In this document: positions 16,158-23,731 of the stretch, piece by piece
How the letters are laid out: the number at the start of each line of letters is the position of its first letter
Position numbering within the stretch: the stretch's first letter is position 1
NCBI RefSeq assembly: GCF_019710585.1
Contig: NZ_JAIFZQ010000020.1
Span: 248,001 to 312,000, forward strand
From: Arthrobacter sp. MAHUQ-56
GTDB lineage: Bacteria > Actinomycetota > Actinomycetes > Actinomycetales > Micrococcaceae
Reading direction: 5' to 3'
Length of the DNA: 64,000 bases
Translations under genes and position numbers: made by a program
The notes under the pieces: generated by a model
Databases searched by the model: none
What the model saw: the letters and a program-made list of their open reading frames with translations, nothing else
What the model was told of the DNA's origin: nothing

Positions 16158-17522
16158 ATGACACCACAGGAATCCCTGCCCGTTGCCGTGATCGGCGCCG
16201 GTCCGGTGGGGTTGGCCGCGGCCGCGCACCTGCTTGAACGCGGCCTTGAACCCCTCATCCTCGAAGCCGGCCCAGCGGTAGGTGCTGCCATCCGCGAATG
16301 GGGCCACGTCAGGGTGTTCTCCACTTGGAAGTACAACCTCGACGCCGCCGCCGTGCGGCTGCTGGAGCGCAACGGCTGGGAAGCGCCCCGGCCCACCGCG
16401 CTGCCCTACGGCTCCCAGATTGTGTCCGACTACCTGGAACCCCTGGCGGCAACGCCTGGGCTGCGGGGCCGGATCAGGACCGGCGCCAAGGTTGTGGCCG
16501 TTTCCCGGCAGGGCATGGACAAGGGCCGCAGCCAGGGCCGGGACCAGGCGCCGTTCCTGCTGCGGATAGAGCACGACGGCGGGAAGGTCACCGAGCTCCC
16601 GGCGCGGGCCGTCATCGATACGTCCGGAACCTGGACCACCCCGGCGCCGCTGGGATCCTCGGGGCTGCCTGCTCCGGGGGAGGCGGAAGCCCGTGCCGCC
16701 GGGCTGGTTACCGGCCCGCTGCCGGACGTTTCCGGGGACGGGTTCGCCGGCCGCCGCACCCTGGTTGTCGGGTCCGGGCACTCGGCGGCGAACATGGTGC
16801 TGGACCTGGCGCGGGTTGCCCGCGCCACCCCCGGAACCGAGGTCCTGTGGGCCATCCGCGCCGCTTCCCCTGCCCGCGCATATGGCGGCGGGGACGCCGA
16901 CCAGCTGCCTGCCCGCGGCCAGCTCGGCGCCCGGCTCCGCACCGCCGTCGAAAGCGGGGCCGTCCAGCTCCTGACCAACTTCCACACCGCTTCCATCGAC
17001 GTGCAGGGCGGCGCCGCCACCGTGCACGCGGCGGACGGCCGGTCCGTAGCGGTGGACCGCATCATTCCCGCCACCGGCTTCCGCCCGGACCTGGCCATGC
17101 TCTCGGAGCTGCGCCTGCACCTGGACCCCGCGGTGGACGCGCCCAAGGCCCTTGGCCCGCTCATCGACCCCGACTTCCACAGCTGCGGAACGGTCCCCGC
17201 CCACGGCGCCAGGATCCTCGAGCACCCGGAAAAGGACTTCTACCTCGCCGGCATGAAGTCCTACGGCCGGGCACCGACGTTCCTGATGGCCACGGGCTAC
17301 GAACAGGTCCGGTCCATCGCCGCCGCCCTGGCCGGAGACGCCGAGGCCGCTGACGCCGTCGAACTCGAACTCCCGGAGACCGGCGTCTGCTCCACCAGCA
17401 TTCCCGCCGATGCCGAAGACGCCGGGGACACGTGCTGCGGAAGCCCTGGCCCGGTGCCGGTAACGATCGGGTTCGCCACCGGCTTCCAGCACGGGCGCAC
17501 GGGCGAAACGGCTGGGGTATAA
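16158..17522 (+). CDS. FAD/NAD(P)-dependent oxidoreductase of the arsenic operon (ArsO-like)
   Basis: 454 residues with two Rossmann motifs: VAVIGAGPVGLAAAAHLLERG for FAD at residues about 9-29 and LVVGSGHSAANMVLDLA for NAD(P) near 200. The conserved ATGFRPDLAML segment of flavin monooxygenase/thioredoxin-reductase-like proteins follows. A Cys-rich tail (CSTSIPADAEDAGDTCCG) could bind metal or thiols. It starts 13 nt after arsC and completes the four-gene unit. Homologues in ars operons are called ArsO; the reaction is not firmly established, so the role here is inferred from context. Confidence 0.8.
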   Translation: MTPQESLPVAVIGAGPVGLAAAAHLLERGLEPLILEAGPAVGAAIREWGHVRVFSTWKYNLDAAAVRLLERNGWEAPRPTALPYGSQIVSDYLEPLAATPGLRGRIRTGAKVVAVSRQGMDKGRSQGRDQAPFLLRIEHDGGKVTELPARAVIDTSGTWTTPAPLGSSGLPAPGEAEARAAGLVTGPLPDVSGDGFAGRRTLVVGSGHSAANMVLDLARVARATPGTEVLWAIRAASPARAYGGGDADQLPARGQLGARLRTAVESGAVQLLTNFHTASIDVQGGAATVHAADGRSVAVDRIIPATGFRPDLAMLSELRLHLDPAVDAPKALGPLIDPDFHSCGTVPAHGARILEHPEKDFYLAGMKSYGRAPTFLMATGYEQVRSIAAALAGDAEAADAVELELPETGVCSTSIPADAEDAGDTCCGSPGPVPVTIGFATGFQHGRTGETAGV

Positions 17523-17557
17523 CCGTCTCAAGGGGCTGGCAATGAGAGGAGGTTCTG

Positions 17558-18091
17558 GTGGACGCTTCCGGGAAGGACTCCGTGCGGGAGGACCTGCTGT
17601 GGATCGCGGACGACTTCCGGAAGATCATCCTGGCTGTTCCGCATGACGAACTGGACCGGCCGTCCACCGGGACGCGGTGGACCAACCGGCAGCTCCTCTT
17701 CCACATGGCGCTGGGGCAGAACATCGCGCTCGCCGGGATACCCCTCCTCGGCCTGTTCTCGCACCTTCCGCCGTCGGCGTCGCGCAACTGGAGCCGGCTC
17801 CTCGATGCCTGCGCCGGGCCCTACAACTGGGTGAACTGGGCCGGAAGCGCCGCCGGCGGCAAGGTCCTGACGCCACGGGCCATGCTGGGCATGATGGACC
17901 GGACTACGCGGACCATCGTGGCCTGGTATGACCGCGCGGACAGCCGGGCGCTGGGGCGCGGCATGGCGATGCCGACGCGGTGGGATCCCTACTTCGCCCC
18001 CTGGATGAACCGCCGGGACATCATGGAGTGGGCGCCCAAGCACTACCGCCACCACCGGGCCCAGCTGAGCCTGACCGCATTGCCGTCCTGA
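17558..18091 (+). CDS. DinB-like four-helix protein
   Basis: 177 residues. The start is GTG 17558 directly behind a strong AGGAGG. It matches the DinB/YfiT fold: an early helix with LLWIADDFRKIIL, WTNRQLLFHMALGQNIAL providing one His, and the C-terminal HYRHHRAQLSLTAL providing further metal-binding histidines. Such proteins are thiol-dependent metalloenzymes (mycothiol or bacillithiol transferases) or of unknown function. It lies 35 nt after the arsenic operon in the same direction and could be co-transcribed. Confidence 0.77.
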   Translation: MDASGKDSVREDLLWIADDFRKIILAVPHDELDRPSTGTRWTNRQLLFHMALGQNIALAGIPLLGLFSHLPPSASRNWSRLLDACAGPYNWVNWAGSAAGGKVLTPRAMLGMMDRTTRTIVAWYDRADSRALGRGMAMPTRWDPYFAPWMNRRDIMEWAPKHYRHHRAQLSLTALPS

Positions 18092-18120
18092 GAGTGTTGC
18101 CCAACAGAGTGTTGCCCAAC
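18091..18120. repeat. Tandem 15-bp duplication after the DinB-like gene
   Basis: AGAGTGTTGCCCAAC occurs twice head to tail (18091-18105 and 18106-18120), immediately before the first copy of the dispersed palindromic repeat. Probably a local slippage duplication. Confidence 0.7.
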
Positions 18121-18125
18121 GCGGC

Positions 18126-18235
18126 GTGCGGTCCAGCCCGGTTACTTCCGGCCTTCCCCGGGGTGGGAGCCACGGCGCGCCGGTTCTGACGGCGCGCCGC
18201 AGCCGGGCGGGAAGAGTAACTGGGCAGGAACGCAC
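18126..18235. repeat. Dispersed palindromic element, copy 1
   Basis: About 110 bp bounded by inverted arms. The left arm is GTGCGGTCCAGCCCGGTTAC; the right arm is GTAACTGGGCAGGAACGCAC. The core holds a second strong dyad, GGCGCGCCG and CGGCGCGCC, around GTTCTGA. It fills the gap between the convergent DinB-like and membrane-protein genes. Two more copies with the same terminal arms occur near 20.6 and 23.6 kb. Confidence 0.8.
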
Positions 18236-18244
18236 ATTGCGGAC

Positions 18245-18679
18245 CTAGGGGGCGGGCGGGTCCTCCCCGTCGATGCCGATGGAACGTCCCTTGGCGAAAT
18301 GGGCGTTCGCTATGTCGTTCACTTCGTGGAGGCTCTTCCCCGGGTGGCTCAGCCGGATCCACTCGTAGTCCCACTCCTGCATGTCCCGTACACGGCCGGC
18401 CCGTTTTTTGGCGCGCACGTGGGCTGTCAGGTCGTCGCCGCTAAGGACCGGTGGAGGCGGAGCCACGGCGGGTTGCGGCTTGGGTGGGGGCACCCTGGCT
18501 GGACGGGCCGGGGCATTCGCGGTGCGGACCAGGGCCACCGTCATTGCCACCAGGCCCGCAGCGATGAGCAGGACCCACCAGTACTGGATGATGAGGGCGA
18601 TGACGATCAGGATGAGGAAGGGGGCGCACCCGATAGTGCCGCCGCCCTTGCTGCCTGAGCGACGCCGTTTTGCTGCCAT
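18245..18679 (-). CDS. Hypothetical membrane protein
   Basis: 144 residues. A basic N-terminus (MAAKRRRSGSKGGG) is followed by one long or two short membrane helices (CAPFLILIVIALIIQYWWVL, LLIAAGLVAMTVALV). A proline-rich linker (PPPKPQPAVAPPPPV) leads to a soluble C-terminal region (VRDMQEWDYEWIRLSHPGKSLH). No family recognised. ATG 18679 has AGAGGAA upstream. It converges on the DinB-like gene across repeat copy 1. Confidence 0.65.
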   Translation of the reverse strand: MAAKRRRSGSKGGGTIGCAPFLILIVIALIIQYWWVLLIAAGLVAMTVALVRTANAPARPARVPPPKPQPAVAPPPPVLSGDDLTAHVRAKKRAGRVRDMQEWDYEWIRLSHPGKSLHEVNDIANAHFAKGRSIGIDGEDPPAP

Positions 18680-18801
18680 GCTGGTTCCTCTTGCGACGTG
18701 ATGGAGCGTTAGGAACCACTCTCGCACCGGGAACGGGCCATGTCATGAGTATCCAGTACTCGATTTTGCGGCCTTGGCGGTGCCCGGGCCGGCAGCTGTT
18801 T

Positions 18802-20283
18802 TCAGCGGACCTCAATGGCACCCATCATGCCGAGGTCCTCGTGGTCCAGGATGTGGCAGTGGTACGCGGAGCGCCCGCGGAAATCCGTGAAGGCCACCCG
18901 GACCGTGACCCGTCCATTTGCAGGAACGTTCACCACGTCGAGCCAGTCAGGCAGGGAAAGGTCGACGCCGTTGTCCCGGATCACCTGCATGGGCCAGACG
19001 TGCAGGTGGAAGGGGTGGTCCATGGTGCTGGAGTTGGTGAGCGTCCACTCCTCAACCGTCCCGGCCGCGGCGGTGGTGTCGGTGCGGGCCGGGTCGAATT
19101 CCCTGCCGTTGATGGTGAAACGCATCATGCCCGCCGCGCCCATTCCCATCCCTGCAGCCAGGTTGATCTGCCGGTGCGCCGCCACCGTTGCCAGCCTCAG
19201 GTCCCCGGGTGCGGCCTGGGCCGGGAGTGCGCCCGGGGGAGTGGCAGCTTCGCCGGACACGCGGAACAAAGCCAGCGCAGCGCCGTCGGCCTGCTCCGTG
19301 GGTCCAAACGGGGGTCCAAACGGGGGGCCAAACGGCCCCTGGCCCATCATCCCGCCCATGTTTCCCCGGTTGTACCGGAAGGCGCGCAGGACGGACTCGC
19401 CGGCTGCCGTGGTGACCAGCAGGTCCGCCCGGTTACCGGGGGTGAGCACGAGCTCTTCCACCTGCCGCGGTTCCTGGAAACGGCCGGAGTCCATGCCCAG
19501 CAGCTGCAGTTGCTGGCCGTCCAGCCGCAGCCGGAGGTACCGGGCCACGCAGGCATTGACGATGCGCCACCGCTCCCGCTGCCCGGGACGGGCACTGAAC
19601 CGGGGACTGCTCTGGCCGTTGACCAGGAGCAGGTCGCCCTCCCGGCCCGCCATCCGGTCCATGGCCGAGGCCGGGCGGATATTTCCCAGCCCGTCCACCG
19701 CGGTGTCCGACACCACCAGTACCCGCTCCGTGCTGGCCTCGATGGGCTCCGGGTCCTCCACGATGATCGCGCCGAAGAGCCCGGCGAAGATCTGGTCGGC
19801 CACCATGCCGTGGTGATGGGGGTGGTACCAGTACACCCCCGGCGGATGGCCGGCCGGGAGCCTGTATTCGTAATCGAACGTACTGCCGGGGCCGACGGCG
19901 ACGAACACGTTGTCGCCGTTGCCCTCCGGGGACACGTGGAGGCCATGTACGTGCAGGTTGGTGGGCTGGGACAGGTTGTTGGCCAGGCCGATCTTCAGGG
20001 TGTCGCCCGGTTTCAGGCGAAGCGTGGGACCGGGGACGCTGCCGTTGTAGCCAAGCGCTGAGACCTGCCGTCCGCCCAGCTGGACCTGCGCGGGCGCGGC
20101 TTCGAGCCGCACCTGCAGCTGGCCCGCGTCGCTCCGCAGTTCGTCCGGCTGGACCAGCTCGCCGCCGCCGGTGGGGCCGGGCCGGGAGGACAGCGACCAG
20201 ATGAGGCCCGCCCCGCCGGCCGCCGTTGCGGCAGCCCCTACGCCACCCAGCAGCAGTGCCTGCCGGCGGCTGATGGGGCGCAC
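18802..20283 (-). CDS. Multicopper oxidase, Tat-exported
   Basis: 493 residues. The N-terminus SRRQALLLGGVGAAATAAGG is a twin-arginine-type signal followed by a hydrophobic stretch. All copper motifs are present: NLHVHGLHV, WYHPHHHGM, HPFHLHVWPM and the T1/T3 AYHCHILDHEDLGMM, where the axial Met is visible. A Met/Gly/Pro-rich loop (GNMGGMMGQGPFGPPFGPPF) may bind Cu(I), as in CueO-like cuprous oxidases. It probably acts outside the membrane in copper tolerance or phenol/metal oxidation. The start is GTG 20283, sharing one base with the stop of the SHOCT gene (TAGTG), so the two are coupled. Confidence 0.92.
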   Translation of the reverse strand: MRPISRRQALLLGGVGAAATAAGGAGLIWSLSSRPGPTGGGELVQPDELRSDAGQLQVRLEAAPAQVQLGGRQVSALGYNGSVPGPTLRLKPGDTLKIGLANNLSQPTNLHVHGLHVSPEGNGDNVFVAVGPGSTFDYEYRLPAGHPPGVYWYHPHHHGMVADQIFAGLFGAIIVEDPEPIEASTERVLVVSDTAVDGLGNIRPASAMDRMAGREGDLLLVNGQSSPRFSARPGQRERWRIVNACVARYLRLRLDGQQLQLLGMDSGRFQEPRQVEELVLTPGNRADLLVTTAAGESVLRAFRYNRGNMGGMMGQGPFGPPFGPPFGPTEQADGAALALFRVSGEAATPPGALPAQAAPGDLRLATVAAHRQINLAAGMGMGAAGMMRFTINGREFDPARTDTTAAAGTVEEWTLTNSSTMDHPFHLHVWPMQVIRDNGVDLSLPDWLDVVNVPANGRVTVRVAFTDFRGRSAYHCHILDHEDLGMMGAIEVR

Positions 20284-20540
20284 TACGGGCCCTCGCCGAG
20301 CACCCTGAGCTGTTCGCGGTACTGATCGGCTGTGAGTTCGCCCCTTGCGAAGCGCTCATCGAGGATCCGCCGGGCAGTCGATGCCGGCGGCCTGCCGTGT
20401 CCCTGCCAGCCGCGGGTACCGCCGCCGCGAATGCCCCCGACAAACGCCCACACCGCCAGCACGACCAGCAGCGCTATCCCGAGCAGCAGCAGAACGCCCC
20501 AGAGCCACCACCCGCCGCCTTGTCCGTAACCCCACATCAT
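20283..20540 (-). CDS. Small SHOCT-domain membrane protein
   Basis: 85 residues. The N-terminus MMWGYGQGGGWWLWGVLLLL leads into one transmembrane helix, then a Gly/Arg linker. The C-terminal SHOCT motif reads ARRILDERFARGELTADQYREQL. SHOCT domains are short oligomerisation or targeting modules. ATG 20540 (with a second ATG next to it) follows a GAGGAG-containing leader. It is translationally coupled to the multicopper oxidase; such pairs are common next to copper-handling genes, but its function is unknown. Confidence 0.82.
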   Translation of the reverse strand: MMWGYGQGGGWWLWGVLLLLGIALLVVLAVWAFVGGIRGGGTRGWQGHGRPPASTARRILDERFARGELTADQYREQLRVLGEGP

Positions 20541-20618
20541 GGCCGGAGCCTCTCCTCGTTGGTACTTCCGATTCTTGGCCCGTGCCGGGGCGGGAGGTAG
20601 GGTCCGAGGTCCCGCGGC

Positions 20619-20727
20619 GTGCGTTCCAGCCCAGTTACTTCCGGCGGCCCGGCTCTTAGGTCCGCGGCGCGCCGGAGTGCGCGGCGTGCCACGGTGATGC
20701 GGGAAAAGTAAGTGGGCGGGAGCGCAC
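20619..20727. repeat. Dispersed palindromic element, copy 2
   Basis: About 109 bp. The left arm is GTGCGTTCCAGCCCAGTTAC; the right arm is GTAAGTGGGCGGGAGCGCAC, with three bases differing from a perfect complement. The core again contains GGCGCGCC and related GC-rich palindromes. It begins 8 nt past the stop of the SDR gene and separates it from the SHOCT gene. Confidence 0.8.
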
Positions 20728-20734
20728 GGAGGGG

Positions 20735-21565
20735 TCAGTCCGTGATGTCGGTGCTGGTGCTCAGCTCCTCCCACTGCTCCAGTTCCGCGCGCTGCGCGTC
20801 CGCCACTTTGCCGAAGGCACCGAACGCGTCCGTCCCCAGGAGCAGCAGCCCCGGCGGGTTGGGGGATTCGACGACGGCGAGAATCGCCCTGGCTGCCTTG
20901 TCCGGGTCGCCGGGCTGGTTGCCGTGCGCGGTGTCGTGCTCCTTGCGGCGCTTGCCGGCGGTGTCCGCGTAGTCTCCGATCGCCGTCGCGGACTGCGTAA
21001 GCGAGCGGCCGGCGAAATCCGTGCGGAAGCCGCCGGGTTCGATGGCGGTGACGTTGATGCCCAGCGGCTTGAGCTCGTTGCGAAGCGATCCGGTCATGCC
21101 CTCCAGCGCCGCCTTGGTGGCCGCGTAGTACCCCGAGCCTGGCGGCGTGATGCGGGCGCCGATCGAGGAGATGTTGAGGATGGAACCGGACTTCCTGGCC
21201 CGCATCCCGGGCACCACTGCCTTGATCATGTCCACCGCGCCGAAAAAGTTGGTGTCGAACAGGCGGCGGATGTCGGCGTCGTCAGCTTCCTCCACGGCGG
21301 CCCGGTAGCCATAGCCGGCGTTGTTCACCAGCACGTCGATGCCGCCGAACTTCTCCTCCGCCTGCTTCACCGCCGCGCTGATCTGCGCCTTGTCCGTGAC
21401 GTCGAGGGGGAGGGACAGTGAGGTGTCAGGGAAGCCGGCGGTGATGTCCTGGACGGCTTCGGCGTTCCGGGCGGTGACGACGGCGTTGTGCCCGGATGCG
21501 AGCACGGCCTCCGCGAGTGCCCGGCCGAGTCCGGTAGAGCAGCCTGTGATGAGCCATGTTGCCAT
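20735..21565 (-). CDS. Short-chain dehydrogenase/reductase (SDR)
   Basis: 276 residues, classical SDR: cofactor motif LITGCSTGLGRALAE, NNAGYGY, the active-site Ser in ILNISSIGA and YYAATKAA as the YxxxK motif, with PGGFRTDFAGRSL following. It is similar in outline to the oxidoreductases that act on small ketones or aldehydes; the substrate is unknown. ATG 21565 with AAAGGA upstream sets the start, although the frame stays open much further. It follows two aldo/keto reductases in the same direction with a 32-nt gap, suggesting one carbonyl-metabolism operon. Confidence 0.9.
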   Translation of the reverse strand: MATWLITGCSTGLGRALAEAVLASGHNAVVTARNAEAVQDITAGFPDTSLSLPLDVTDKAQISAAVKQAEEKFGGIDVLVNNAGYGYRAAVEEADDADIRRLFDTNFFGAVDMIKAVVPGMRARKSGSILNISSIGARITPPGSGYYAATKAALEGMTGSLRNELKPLGINVTAIEPGGFRTDFAGRSLTQSATAIGDYADTAGKRRKEHDTAHGNQPGDPDKAARAILAVVESPNPPGLLLLGTDAFGAFGKVADAQRAELEQWEELSTSTDITD

Positions 21566-21597
21566 TGGTTTTCCTTTCGTAGGGTTACGCCCGGCGC

Positions 21598-22626
21598 CTA
21601 AGCCGCGTGCCGCCGTCGTGCGTTTGGTGTGAGTTCGTGGGCGCCGTAGCTGTTGTCGTCCGGGTTGACGGTGACGCCGGGGGCCACCAGTTGGTCGATG
21701 CGGTCGAGCACCTCGTGGGGCAGCCTGGTGTCCGCGGCGGGGAGGTAGGACTCCAGCTGCTCCATGGTGCGCGGGCCCACGATGGCCGAGGTGACGCCTG
21801 GATGGTTGATGACGAACGCGATGGCCATCTCGATGAGCGTGACCCCGGCCCATTCGGCCACCTGCGCCAGCTCCTCCACGATGTCCAGCTTGCGCTGGTT
21901 GGCGGGCTGGCTCATGTCGAACCGGGCGCTGGGGCGTGCCGACGAGGTAGGCCGGGACGCCGAGTCCTTCCGCCACCGCCCGGAAAGCCAGCCGCCGGCC
22001 AGCGGGCTGTAGGTGAGGGTGCCCATGCCGTGGCGCTGGACGGTGGGAAGCACGTCCTCCTCGATGCCGCGGACCAGGATGGAGTAGGGCGGCTGCTCGG
22101 TGACGAACCTCTCCATGTTGCGCTCGCGGGACGCCCACTGCGCCTCCACGATCTGCGAGCCGGAGTAGGACGAGGAGCCGATGTAGCGGACCTTGCCCTG
22201 GCGGACCAGGTCGGTGAGGGCGCCGAGGGTTTCCTCCACGTCGGTGTCCGGGCTGGGCCGGTGCACCTGGTAGAGGTCGATGTAGTCCGTGCCCAGCCGG
22301 CGGAGCGAGTTCTCCACCTCGCGCATGATCCAGCGGCGTGATCCGCCGCGCTGGTTGGGGTCCTTGTCGTCCATGGGCATGAAGAACTTGGTGGCCAGGA
22401 AGACGTCGTCGCGCTTTCCCTGCAGCGCCGCACCCACGATCTCTTCCGAGGCTCCGCCGGAGTAGACGTCCGCGGTGTCGATGAAGTTGATGCCGGCGTC
22501 GAGGGCGCGGTGGATGATGCGGGTGGCGTCGGCCCGGTCGTCGTTGCCCCACGGGCCGAACATCATGGCCCCGAGGCAGAGGGGGCTGACCTGCACGCCG
22601 GTGCGGCCAAGCGGGCGGTATTCCAT
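21598..22626 (-). CDS. Aldo/keto reductase
   Basis: 342 residues, a TIM-barrel NADPH-dependent reductase of the YajO/AKR11-like group: MEYRPLGRTGVQVSPLCLGA, catalytic Asp and Tyr in FIDTADVYSGGASEEIVG, Lys in FLATKFF, His in YQVHRPSPDTD and cofactor loop SAIVGPRTMEQLESYL. ATG 22626 has AAGGAGAG upstream; the open frame extends further but overlaps the next gene. Only 2 nt separate it from the upstream aldo/keto reductase. Confidence 0.92.
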   Translation of the reverse strand: MEYRPLGRTGVQVSPLCLGAMMFGPWGNDDRADATRIIHRALDAGINFIDTADVYSGGASEEIVGAALQGKRDDVFLATKFFMPMDDKDPNQRGGSRRWIMREVENSLRRLGTDYIDLYQVHRPSPDTDVEETLGALTDLVRQGKVRYIGSSSYSGSQIVEAQWASRERNMERFVTEQPPYSILVRGIEEDVLPTVQRHGMGTLTYSPLAGGWLSGRWRKDSASRPTSSARPSARFDMSQPANQRKLDIVEELAQVAEWAGVTLIEMAIAFVINHPGVTSAIVGPRTMEQLESYLPAADTRLPHEVLDRIDQLVAPGVTVNPDDNSYGAHELTPNARRRHAA

Positions 22627-22628
22627 TG

Positions 22629-23525
22629 CTACTCTCCTTCGGCTTCGGGGATGACCATGGCGAACCGCTCCGGGCGGGGTACGTCCGGGTCCGGCCCGCT
22701 GCGGACGCCGGTGTCCAGGGCGTCGATGGCGGCGAGCTCCGCGGCGGTGAGCTCGAAGTCGAACACGTCGAAGTTCTCCGCGATGCGCGCCGGGTTCGTG
22801 GACTTGGGGATGGCCGAGCGGCCCTGCTGCAGGTGCCAGCGCAGCATCACCTGGGCGGGGGTCTTGCCGTGGGCATGCGCGACGCCGGCAATCACCGGGT
22901 CCCGCATGACGTTCTTGCGGTTCTCGCCCCAGCCGGGGTAGAACGTGATGCCGCCGATCGGCGACCAGGCCTGGGTGAGGATGTCGTACTCGGCGTTCGC
23001 CGCCTGGACTGCGGGCTGGGCGAAATAGGGGTGCAGCTCCACCTGGTTGACGGCGGGGAGCACATCCGTGGCCTGGAGCAGCTGTTCCAGGTGGTGCGGC
23101 ATGAAGTTGCTGACGCCGATGGCCCGGACTCGCCCGTCCTCCAGCAGGGTTTCCAGGGCCTTGTACGCTTCGAGGGTCTTGTCGAACCGGTCCGGCGCCG
23201 GCTGGTGCAGGATGAAGAGGTCCAGCTGCTCCACACCGAGCTTGCCCACGGCCTTGTCCCATGCGTGCAGTGCCTCGTCGTAGCCGTAGTCGCTGACCCA
23301 GACCTTGGTCTCGATGAACACGTCCTGGCGCGGCAGGCCGGACCGGCGGATGCCCTCGCCCACCTCGCGCTCATTGCCGTACGCGGCGGCGGTGTCGATG
23401 TGCCGGTAGCCGGTGGCCAGCGCGGTCTGGACGGCCGTCGTCGTCTCTTCCGGCGGACTTTGGAAGACGCCGAGGCCGAGCGCGGGCATCGTGACGCCGT
23501 TGTTGAGGGTGAGTTCCATAACCAT
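22629..23525 (-). CDS. Aldo/keto reductase (2,5-diketo-gluconate reductase type)
   Basis: 298 residues. Landmarks are MELTLNNGVTMPALGLGVFQ, the catalytic tetrad around GYRHIDTAAAYGNEREVG (Asp, Tyr) and VFIETKVWVSDYGYDEAL (Lys), ILHQPAPDRFD (His), and the cofactor segment AIPKSTNPARIAENFDVFDF. It reduces aldehydes or ketones with NADPH in the cytoplasm. It is the first gene of the AKR-AKR-SDR set. The start could be ATG 23525 or the ATG two codons later. Confidence 0.92.
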   Translation of the reverse strand: MVMELTLNNGVTMPALGLGVFQSPPEETTTAVQTALATGYRHIDTAAAYGNEREVGEGIRRSGLPRQDVFIETKVWVSDYGYDEALHAWDKAVGKLGVEQLDLFILHQPAPDRFDKTLEAYKALETLLEDGRVRAIGVSNFMPHHLEQLLQATDVLPAVNQVELHPYFAQPAVQAANAEYDILTQAWSPIGGITFYPGWGENRKNVMRDPVIAGVAHAHGKTPAQVMLRWHLQQGRSAIPKSTNPARIAENFDVFDFELTAAELAAIDALDTGVRSGPDPDVPRPERFAMVIPEAEGE

Positions 23526-23554
23526 GCCCTCACGCTATGTGGGTCTGGGCGTTT

Positions 23555-23581
23555 AAGGGAGGGTTTGCGAGTCCCTCCCTT
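23555..23581. promoter_or_regulatory. Perfect 9-bp inverted repeat upstream of the AKR operon
   Basis: AAGGGAGGG (23555-23563) and CCCTCCCTT (23573-23581) are perfect complements around a 9-nt spacer, about 30 to 55 nt upstream of the first aldo/keto reductase. It could be a repressor or activator operator or a transcript-leader hairpin. No regulator gene is adjacent. Confidence 0.45.
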
Positions 23582-23601
23582 GGTTTCAGGGCGCACCCGG
23601 T

Positions 23602-23699
23602 GTGCGTTCCGGCCCAGTTACCTACCGCCGTTCGCATCAAAAAACGGTGGCCCGCCGTCGTTCGTGGCGGGTTGGAGCAGTAACTGGGCAGGAATGCAC
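23602..23699. repeat. Dispersed palindromic element, copy 3
   Basis: About 98 bp. The left arm is GTGCGTTCCGGCCCAGTTAC; the right arm is GTAACTGGGCAGGAATGCAC. The core is diverged from the other copies but keeps paired blocks (ACCGCC/GGTGG, CCCGCC/GGCGGG). It ends 33 nt past the stop of the phosphoesterase gene and lies upstream of the AKR operon. Confidence 0.8.
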
Positions 23700-23731
23700 G
23701 AAGCAGAAGCTGACGGGTGGAAACCGGCAGC

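Noticed and set aside
20735..22552. 605-codon frame that would fuse the SDR to upstream sequence
   Set aside because: The first half lies out of frame inside the aldo/keto reductase gene and has shadow composition; the SDR has its own ATG and ribosome site at 21565.
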